A program made the translations under genes and the position numbers. Shown piece by piece: positions 1-4,974 of a DNA stretch of 5,935 bases (its first letter is position 1; every line of letters begins with the position of its first letter). The stretch spans positions 1-5,935 of the forward strand of contig CAYLPI010000213.1 in NCBI GenBank assembly GCA_964385505.1. The letters are read 5' to 3'. The notes below the pieces were generated by a model, which was not told the origin of the DNA, made no database searches, and saw only the letters and a list, made by a program, of their open reading frames with translations. This DNA comes from CAITSH01 sp964385505. GTDB taxonomy: Bacteria; Pseudomonadota; Gammaproteobacteria; Burkholderiales; SG8-39.

Positions 1-217
1 TCACCGAGAGCATCCACGGTCCGGCCACCACCATCGCCGCGAAAAGGGCAAGCAGTTTGGGAATGAAGGACAGCGTCATTTCGTTTATCTGCGTTGCAGC
101 CTGCAGGATGCTGATAACGAGGCCCGTCACCAGTGCGGCGAGCAGCGGCGGCGCGGCGATGAGCATCGCAACCTCCATGCCATGCTGCACGAATGTGAGT
201 ACGGCCTGCGGTGTCAT
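1..217 (-). CDS. fliQ: Flagellar export gate protein FliQ (partial, C-terminus outside the window)
   Basis: FliQ is a small two-helix membrane protein that packs around FliP/FliR in the export gate. The frame is open from ATG 217 to the window edge and gives 72 residues of an expected 89 or so. It begins MTPQAVLTFVQHGMEVAMLI, continues with a first hydrophobic helix (to about 40), then the highly conserved loop LQAATQINEMTLSFIPK (38-53), and a second helix LLALFAAMVVAGPWML. This matches FliQ residue by residue over the loop. The ATG overlaps the fliP stop (ATGA, 214-217) and there is no clear ribosome site, so coupling to fliP is likely. Position 23-24 reads Pro-Pro where E. coli has Pro-Leu. 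fliR would be expected next, outside the window. Confidence 0.96.
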   Translation of the reverse strand, partial: MTPQAVLTFVQHGMEVAMLIAAPPLLAALVTGLVISILQAATQINEMTLSFIPKLLALFAAMVVAGPWMLSV

Positions 218-967
218 GGCGTACCGAAACTCGCGACAAGTGAACCGACCAGCAGATTCCAGCCGTCGGCAAGCACAAACAGCATCAGCTTGAAGGGCAG
301 CGAAATCAGCACCGGCGAGAGCATCATCATGCCCATGGACATCAGCACGCTCGCCACCACCATGTCGATGATGAGAAAGGGTATGAAAATCATGAAGCCG
401 ATCTGGAATGCCGTTTTGAGTTCGCTGGTCACAAAAGCCGGCACCACAATCTTCAGCGGCAGGTCCGCTGCAGTCTGGACCGGCGCCTGGTTGGCCATTT
501 TCATGAATAGTGCCAGATCGGGTTCTCGCGTCTGCTTGAGCATGAAGGCCTTGAGCGGCACCTCGGCGCGGGCGAGCGCATCGTTGAACGAAATCCGGTT
601 GGTGGTGTAGGGCAGATAGGCTTCCTGATGTATCTTGTCGATGATCGGGCCCATGACGAACAGGGTCAGGAACAGCGACAGGCCGACGATGACCTGGTTG
701 GGCGGCGAGGATTGGGTCCCCAGTGCCTGGCGCAACAGCGACAACACGATGACGATGCGCGTGAAGCNNNNNNNNNNGCACGGCTGGCAGGAATGTCAGC
801 GCCGACAGCATCAAGAGGGTTTGCACCGGCAGCGAGTAACTCTGTCCGCCACCGGAGATGGGGGTGCTGGTGAAGGCGGGCAGGCCGGCCTGCGCCTGGG
901 CTAGTGCGAGCGAGGGCGATGCCAGCGCGAACGCCGCGAGCATCAGGGTGGGTGCGCAGGCGCGCAC
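214..967 (-). CDS. fliP: Flagellar export gate protein FliP (interrupted by an N gap)
   Basis: FliP forms the pentameric core of the flagellar type III secretion pore. The gene is split by 10 N at 768-777. The upstream part encodes a signal peptide (to about ALA-QA), then FTSTPISGGGQSYSLPVQTL and LMLSALTFLPAV. The downstream part starts in another frame at FTRIVIVLSLLRQALGTQ and continues with PPNQVIVGLSLFLTLFVM, TSELKTAFQIGFMIFIPFL and a GMMM run matching the conserved methionine cluster of the pore. Both parts match FliP; the frame change comes from the gap, not from a proven mutation. GTG at 967 was chosen as start because it has TAGG 9 bp upstream and gives a basic signal-peptide start; GTG at 988 or ATG at 943 are possible. 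With six missing residues restored the protein would have about 252 residues (E. coli 245). The stop TGA overlaps the fliQ start by 4 bp. Confidence 0.93.
768..777. other. Assembly gap of 10 N inside fliP
   Basis: Ten consecutive undetermined bases. The FliP reading frame changes across them (upstream codons begin at positions of the class 778, downstream codons at the class 765), so ten is a placeholder and not the true length. Any open frame that crosses it on either strand is unreliable. Confidence 0.99.
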
Positions 968-977
968 GCGACGAAGC

Positions 978-1397
978 CTAGCGTCCACGGTTGTTCAAGG
1001 CCTTGTCCAGCCATTGGCGAAAGCCGGGGGCGATTTCAGGTGCCGGTGCGGCAACTGCGTTTTCGCTGCGCGCTGATTCGGGTTTGGGCATGCTGTGCAG
1101 GGCGTTGACGCGGCCTGGCGCAACGCCGACCATGATCCAGGTGTCGCGGCACTCGATCAGCACCACGCGCTCTTTTGTGCCCACGGCAAGGACAGCCACG
1201 GTTTGCAGAGGTCCGCGGCCCGAGCCGGTCGGATTGGCGAAACGGCGCAGCAGCCAGGCGGCACCGGCTATGGTTGCAAGCACGGCGACGAGGCCGAGCA
1301 GGGCCTGCAGCCCCGCGCCTTCGAGACCGGCATCGGCCGCGCGCGCGCCATCGGCGGCGAGGAGGAGCATCGCCGAAACGGTGGGTCTGAGTTTCAT
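978..1397 (-). CDS. fliO: Flagellar biosynthesis protein FliO
   Basis: FliO is a membrane protein that helps assemble or stabilise the FliP ring of the export gate; it is the least conserved gate gene and some species lack it. The 139-residue product begins with a short hydrophobic segment ending in ARA-AD (about 8-22) that could be a signal peptide. A single membrane helix at about 30-50 (LQALLGLVAVLATIAGAAWLL) follows, with a positive RR right after it. The cytoplasmic FliO domain comes next (LQTVAVLAVGTKERVVLIEC, TWIMVGVAPGRVNALHSM), then an Ala/Pro-rich linker and a short C-terminal helix. There is no clear ribosome site; the start overlaps the fliN stop by 4 bp (ATGA), which suggests translational coupling. 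Stop TAG at 978-980. Confidence 0.93.
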   Translation of the reverse strand: MKLRPTVSAMLLLAADGARAADAGLEGAGLQALLGLVAVLATIAGAAWLLRRFANPTGSGRGPLQTVAVLAVGTKERVVLIECRDTWIMVGVAPGRVNALHSMPKPESARSENAVAAPAPEIAPGFRQWLDKALNNRGR

Positions 1398-1798
1398 TTG
1401 TTGAGTTTGCGAATGCGTTCGGACGGCGTGATGATGTCGGTGAGACGGATGCCGAACTTGTCGTTCACCACCACCACCTCGCCCTGGGCGATGAGGCAGC
1501 CGTTTACCAGCACATCCATCGGTTCGCCGGCCAGTCCGTCCAGTTCGACCACCGAGCCCTGCGCCAGTTGCAGGATGTGCTTGATCGGTATGCGTGTGCG
1601 TCCGAGTTCAACGGTGAGCAGCACCGGGATGTCGAGGATCATGTCGATATCGTGCTGTGCGCCACCGCCTTCGGTCGGTGCGAACTTCTGGAATACCGGC
1701 GCTGACACGGTCGCCGCCTGCGACGAAGAGGCTTGTTCGGCCAGGGCGGCGCCCCAATCGTCGGTATCCGATACTTGGTCTATCACGGTTTCAGGCAT
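1394..1798 (-). CDS. fliN: Flagellar motor switch protein FliN
   Basis: FliN forms the bottom of the C-ring together with the FliM C-terminus and also docks the FliH-FliI export complex. The product has 134 residues (E. coli 137). It has a variable acidic/Ala-Ser N-terminal part of about 50 residues, then one SpoA domain (about 50-131) with the hallmark ILDIPVLLTVELGRTRIPIK, GSVVELDGLAGEPMDVLVNG and IAQGEVVVVNDKFGIRLTDI. ATG at 1798 is supported by a good GGGAG site and by overlapping the fliM stop by 8 bp; residues encoded upstream of it belong to a shifted frame of fliM. The stop overlaps the fliO start as ATGA (1394-1397). Confidence 0.97.
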   Translation of the reverse strand: MPETVIDQVSDTDDWGAALAEQASSSQAATVSAPVFQKFAPTEGGGAQHDIDMILDIPVLLTVELGRTRIPIKHILQLAQGSVVELDGLAGEPMDVLVNGCLIAQGEVVVVNDKFGIRLTDIITPSERIRKLNK

Positions 1799-2792
1799 GC
1801 CCTTCTCCCAGCATGTTGTCTTTGTTGGTGGTGGCCAGCACCTTGTCCACCTTGATCGAGTACTGGCCGTTGGATGTGCCGTACTGGCACTCGAATATGG
1901 GTACACCGTCGACGCTGGCGACGACGCGCTCGGGCATGTCGACGCCGAGCACATCGCCGACCTTCATCTTGAGGATCTGGCTGATCGATACCGGTATTTC
2001 AGCCAGGTGCGTGACCATTTCCACCTCGGCAATCTGCACCTGCTGGCGCAGCAACTGCAGCCAGCGCCGGTCCGGTTCGGAGTGGTCGCCCTGCACGCTT
2101 GAATAAAGGATGTTGCGGATCGGTTCGAGCGTCGAGTAGGGGATGCAGATATGCAGCGCCCCGCCGCTCGATCCGATTTCGATCTTGAAGCTCGACACCA
2201 CCACCACTTCGGACGGCGTGGCGATGGCGGCGAACTGGGTGTGCATCTCCGAACGCACGTACTCGAAATTGGCCGCGTAAACCTGGTGCCAGGACTTGTG
2301 GTATTCCTCGAGTACAACCGCCAGCATTTTCTGGATGATGCGTTGCTCGGTGGCGGTAAAGTCGCGCCCCTCGACCCGGGTGTGGTAGCGTCCGTCGCTG
2401 CCGAACATGCTGTCGACGACTGCGAACACCAGGCTCGGCTCAAAGATGAACAGCGTATTCCCGCGCAGCGGCTTCATCTGCATGATGTTGATATTGGTCG
2501 GCACAACGAGGTTGCGGATGAATTCGCTGTACTTGATCACGCGCACCGGGGACACGGAAATGTCGGGGCTTCGGCGCATGAAATTGAACAGTCCGGTACG
2601 CATCAGCCGGGCGAAGCGGTCGTTGATGATGTCGAGCGTCGGCATGCGGCCGCGCACGATGCGCTCCTGCGTGGCGAGGTTGTAGCTGCGCACCCCCTCG
2701 TCGGACTTTTGCTCGGCCTGTTCCTCGGGTTCTCCGGAAACGCCCTTGAGCAGGGCGTCAACCTCGTCCTGGGAGAGAAAATCACTTGCCAT
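1791..2792 (-). CDS. fliM: Flagellar motor switch protein FliM
   Basis: FliM forms the middle of the cytoplasmic C-ring. It binds CheY-P, contacts FliG and sets the direction of rotation. The product has 333 residues (E. coli 334). The N-terminal CheY-P-binding peptide is present as LSQDEVDALLKG (6-17), followed by a linker of about 20 acidic residues. The middle CheC-like domain covers about 45-230 and includes FGSDGRYHTRVEGRDFTATE and GALHICIPYSTLEPI. The C-terminal FliN-like (SpoA) domain covers about 250-320, with VEMVTHLAEIPVSISQILKM and VGDVLGVDM. The presence of the CheY-binding peptide suggests a standard chemotaxis-controlled motor. The GGXG loop reads GSDG (see findings). ATG at 2792 fits the family N-terminus; the ribosome site is weak. 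The last codons overlap the start of fliN by 8 bp. Confidence 0.98.
   Translation of the reverse strand: MASDFLSQDEVDALLKGVSGEPEEQAEQKSDEGVRSYNLATQERIVRGRMPTLDIINDRFARLMRTGLFNFMRRSPDISVSPVRVIKYSEFIRNLVVPTNINIMQMKPLRGNTLFIFEPSLVFAVVDSMFGSDGRYHTRVEGRDFTATEQRIIQKMLAVVLEEYHKSWHQVYAANFEYVRSEMHTQFAAIATPSEVVVVSSFKIEIGSSGGALHICIPYSTLEPIRNILYSSVQGDHSEPDRRWLQLLRQQVQIAEVEMVTHLAEIPVSISQILKMKVGDVLGVDMPERVVASVDGVPIFECQYGTSNGQYSIKVDKVLATTNKDNMLGEGHA
1805..1809 (-). promoter_or_regulatory. Ribosome binding site of fliN inside fliM
   Basis: GGGAG on the minus strand lies 6 bp before the fliN ATG at 1798, within the last codons of fliM. It is one of the clearest Shine-Dalgarno matches in the window. It settles the fliN start against the much longer open frame that begins upstream at 1954. 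Confidence 0.7.
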
Positions 2793-2804
2793 GAAAGTTG
2801 CCGC

Positions 2805-3329
2805 CTACTGGATTACGAACGCGGAAAAATGAACGCCTTCGATGCCCTTGGTCGGGCCGGGCGTTGACAGGGGCTCGCGCACCTCGCTGACTACCGCCTC
2901 GGCCAGCTTTTGCTTGCCCTCGACATTTGCGATGTCGGTGGAGCGTTTGCTCGAGAGCAGCATGAGGATGCGGTTGCGAATGATCGGCATGTAGGCCTTG
3001 ACCGCGTCTGCCGTTTCGGAGCTGCTGACTTCGAGGACCATCGCCACCTGCAGGTAGCGTTCGCTCGATTCGTCCTGCAGGTTGACCGTAAATTGCTCGA
3101 GTTGCACGAATTGCGGTGGCGGCTTTTTCGCCTCTGTCTTTTGCGCTGCGAGCTTGGGATCCTTCGCGGCGTTTTGCTGTTTCCACCAGAACCATCCGCC
3201 GCCTCCACCTCCGGCCAGCAGAAGAATCATGCTGATGATCAGCAGCTTGCCCTTGCCCTTGGGTTTTGCGGGCGCAACTTCAGGCGCCGGTGCCGGGGCA
3301 ACTTTGAGTGCTGCAGGTTTGGTGGCCAT
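2805..3329 (-). CDS. fliL: Flagellar basal-body-associated protein FliL
   Basis: FliL is a single-pass inner-membrane protein. It surrounds or contacts the MotAB stator around the rotor and supports stator activity, especially under load or in swarming. The 174-residue product has a short cytoplasmic Pro/Ala/Lys-rich N-terminus (1-28) and one membrane segment at about 29-48 (LLIISMILLLAGGGGGGWFW). A Lys-rich linker comes next, then the periplasmic FliL domain (about 74-174) with QFVQLEQFTVNLQDE, RYLQVAMVLEV and the C-terminal GIEGVHFSAFVIQ. ATG at 3329 follows a weak GGGAAA ribosome site. Stop TAG at 2805-2807; fliM starts 12 bp later. A run of six glycines in the outer half of the membrane segment is noticeable. 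Length is normal for the family. Confidence 0.96.
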   Translation of the reverse strand: MATKPAALKVAPAPAPEVAPAKPKGKGKLLIISMILLLAGGGGGGWFWWKQQNAAKDPKLAAQKTEAKKPPPQFVQLEQFTVNLQDESSERYLQVAMVLEVSSSETADAVKAYMPIIRNRILMLLSSKRSTDIANVEGKQKLAEAVVSEVREPLSTPGPTKGIEGVHFSAFVIQ

Positions 3330-3370
3330 ATCGTTGGTTTCCCGTCTTGTCGCATGTGGTGGACAGGACG

Positions 3371-3398
3371 ATTATTGCGGCGAGGGCCCCCCGGCCAA
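3371..3398 (-). promoter_or_regulatory. Weak sigma70-like promoter candidate for fliL
   Basis: On the minus strand TTGGCC (3398-3393, 4 of 6 to TTGACA) is followed after 16 bp by AATAAT (3376-3371, 5 of 6 to TATAAT). The fliL ATG would be about 35 bp beyond a start site near 3364. The A/T-rich hexamer stands out in a GC-rich context and fits the separate fliL operon known in other proteobacteria. Such matches also occur by chance, so this is only a candidate. Confidence 0.22.
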
Positions 3399-3425
3399 GC
3401 GCTGATAACCGGTCGAAATCAGCCT

Positions 3426-3450
3426 CAACTCGGGGCATTGCCCCGGGCCG
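3426..3450 (-). other. GC-rich hairpin downstream of fliK
   Basis: Read on the minus strand, CGGGGC-AAT-GCCCCG (3445-3431) forms a perfect 6 bp GC stem with a 3 nt loop. The stem can be extended by four further pairs (two of them G-U) across one C-A mismatch to 3450/3426. No run of T follows, so it is not a standard intrinsic terminator. It might stabilise the 3' end of the fliIJK message, attenuate read-through or have no function. The fold is read by eye. Confidence 0.4.
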
Positions 3451-3452
3451 CC

Positions 3453-4496
3453 TCAAGCGTAGGTATCGACCAGTTGGTCGAGCGAGATGGCTCGTGCGAC
3501 CGGCAGGAGCGGGTCGGCAGCGGGTTTTTCCAACTGTGTTGCGTCCTCCCGGCCGTTGCGCGCAAAGCGCGCCTCGCCGCCGGGGGCATCCCCCGGGTTG
3601 GCGTGCTGTTCCACGCCGGCGCCACCGAGGTTGATTCCCGATTCGGCCATCATTTCGCGTAATCGCGGCAGGGCCGCATCGAGTGCATTGCGCGTATCGG
3701 CTTGTTGCACCGAAATCGCGACACTGGGCTGTGCCTCGCTGAAATCGATGCGTATCTGGATCGGCCCCATGTCTGCCGGCGTCAGTCGCAGTTCCGCGAC
3801 CGAGATCCGTGCCTGCACCAGCATAGTCACGCTTTGGCTGATATCACGCGTCCAGCGCGGTGTGCCGACCCTGGACTCGATCGGCACTTCCACCGCTGCC
3901 ACTTTTGGCGCCGGCGCGGGCGGCGCCTGCGGGCCGGCGATCGCATTGGCCTGCATTTCAACCGGGCGGGCGTGAACGGGCGCCTCGTTTACTGCGCTCA
4001 TGACGGTGGCAAAGTCCTCGCTGGCCGCTTTGCGCACCGTCGGGGCCGGTTGTTCAGGTCTCGCTTCGTTCAGTGTCGCCGTTGTTCCGTCTTTGCCGCC
4101 GCCGCTACCCGGCGGGCTGGCGACCGGTCCACCGGGGCCAGCCGTCGCGTCAAGTTCAGTCGCGGAGGTGGTCGGTGCCGCGGCCGGCGCCGCGAGGCCG
4201 GTCGTCTCGCGCGGCAGACCGGTGTTAAGCCACATCCATGCTGTGCTTGCGGCGGCGTCACCGGCGCCCGCTTCGGTTGCGGCCTCCTCTTCGGCGCTGG
4301 CGAGGGCTGGTGCAAGACCCTTACCCGGGTCTGCGGCCGCAGTTTGCTGCGCCAGCAGGAAGGCGAACAACGACGGCGCGGCAGCGGCATTGCCGACGAG
4401 GGCGGTGTCCGCATCTGCGGCTGCGGGATTGGCGGGCGCAGCCGATGCCGGTTGCACTGTTTTTGCGACGGAGACAGGCGTTTGCAGGGTGATCAT
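3453..4496 (-). CDS. fliK: Flagellar hook-length control protein FliK
   Basis: FliK is a secreted molecular ruler. It measures hook length while being exported and then switches FlhB from rod/hook to filament substrates. The 347-residue product has the family's layout. A low-complexity Ala/Pro/Gly/Thr-rich N-terminal and central part (about residues 1-210) forms the extended ruler; near its start is the hydrophobic patch SLFAFLLAQQ. The compact C-terminal switch domain (about 215-297) contains VAELRLTPADMGPIQIRIDF and ALPRLREMMAESGINLGG, the hallmark of the FliK C-terminal domain. A tail of about 50 residues follows and ends in DQLVDTYA. ATG at 4496 has a weak AAGAG-like ribosome site 6-10 bp upstream and lies 18 bp after fliJ. 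Stop TGA at 3453-3455. Length is in the normal range, which varies widely because the ruler region is not conserved. Confidence 0.94.
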   Translation of the reverse strand: MITLQTPVSVAKTVQPASAAPANPAAADADTALVGNAAAAPSLFAFLLAQQTAAADPGKGLAPALASAEEEAATEAGAGDAAASTAWMWLNTGLPRETTGLAAPAAAPTTSATELDATAGPGGPVASPPGSGGGKDGTTATLNEARPEQPAPTVRKAASEDFATVMSAVNEAPVHARPVEMQANAIAGPQAPPAPAPKVAAVEVPIESRVGTPRWTRDISQSVTMLVQARISVAELRLTPADMGPIQIRIDFSEAQPSVAISVQQADTRNALDAALPRLREMMAESGINLGGAGVEQHANPGDAPGGEARFARNGREDATQLEKPAADPLLPVARAISLDQLVDTYA

Positions 4497-4514
4497 CGTG
4501 GTCTCTTTTCAGGT

Positions 4515-4961
4515 TTATTTGCCGTTCGACGCGGACGCCACCAGGCGGGATGCAAATTCGTCGTCACGCGCCTGGTCGCGGCGCGTCTCGGCCTGGCGTA
4601 CGGTCTTGGCGCGGCGCTCAAGCAGGGCTTCAAAACTGCGCAGTGCCTGCAACGACGCCTGCCAGTGTCGCCGTCCCTGCTCCGTCTGCGTCAGCGAGCG
4701 CGTCACCGTGTCGCCCTGCTGCATCACCGCCATTTCAAGCTGGCCGATGAATTGACGGAAATTGGCCAGTTCCTGCGGGGCGATGCCGCGCTGGGTGTCG
4801 GCAGCGAGCTTGGCCTGGTAGTCGTTGCGAAAATTCTTCAGCAGGGCGAGTTTTTCTTCGTGGCTGCGGCTGGCGGTGAGCAGGTCGGCCAGGGTTTTGA
4901 GCGCTTTTTCCTGTTTGGTCCGGGCCAGATCGACCAGGGTTTGCATCGGATTGTTTTTCAT
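4515..4961 (-). CDS. fliJ: Flagellar export protein FliJ
   Basis: FliJ is a small cytoplasmic coiled-coil protein that sits as a stalk in the FliI hexamer ring, links it to FlhA and recycles export chaperones. The predicted 148 residues match the usual length of about 147. The protein is almost entirely charged, Leu/Ala-rich helix (for example LVDLARTKQEKALKTLADLL near the N-terminus and ALRSFEALLERRAKTVRQAE near the C-terminus), as expected for two long antiparallel helices. The ATG at 4961 was chosen because a GGGAG lies 4 bp upstream and the protein starts in register with the family. An upstream in-frame start at 5021 would overlap the end of fliI and add residues unlike FliJ. FliJ is poorly conserved in sequence, so the call depends on its size, its helical character and its position between fliI and fliK. 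Confidence 0.92.
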   Translation of the reverse strand: MKNNPMQTLVDLARTKQEKALKTLADLLTASRSHEEKLALLKNFRNDYQAKLAADTQRGIAPQELANFRQFIGQLEMAVMQQGDTVTRSLTQTEQGRRHWQASLQALRSFEALLERRAKTVRQAETRRDQARDDEFASRLVASASNGK

Positions 4962-4974
4962 ATGACTCCCATGT

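Larger units (their letters stand above)
3330..3452. other. fliK-fliL intergenic region
   Basis: This 123 bp stretch is the only sizeable non-coding gap in the window; the other junctions are 18 bp or less, or overlap. It contains a GC-rich hairpin just after fliK and a weak promoter-like pair nearer fliL, both listed separately. I see no convincing sigma54 (-24/-12) or sigma28 (FliA-type) site and no small ORF. Confidence 0.8.

Noticed and set aside
745..747. GTG as the start of a short FliP of 177 residues
   Set aside because: It lies within the conserved RIVIVLSLLRQALG block; the upstream FliP residues are present beyond the N gap in another frame.
628..904. Plus-strand open frames crossing the N gap
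   Set aside because: They run through undetermined bases whose number is wrong and lie opposite fliP.
1799..1954. Longer N-terminal extension of FliN
   Set aside because: The extra 52 residues come from a shifted frame of the fliM C-terminal domain and look unlike FliN; ATG 1798 has a good ribosome site.
1095..2102. Plus-strand open frame of 335 codons opposite fliO, fliN and fliM
   Set aside because: Antisense shadow of well-conserved genes in high-GC DNA; its composition is not protein-like and no ribosome site is seen.
3426..3450. Intrinsic (Rho-independent) terminator after fliK
   Set aside because: The stem is GC-rich, but no T-tract follows on the minus strand, so it is reported only as a hairpin.
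3330..3452. Sigma54 or sigma28 flagellar promoter before fliL
   Set aside because: No GG-N10-GC with the right flanks and no TAAA-N15-GCCGATAA-like match could be found by eye on the minus strand.
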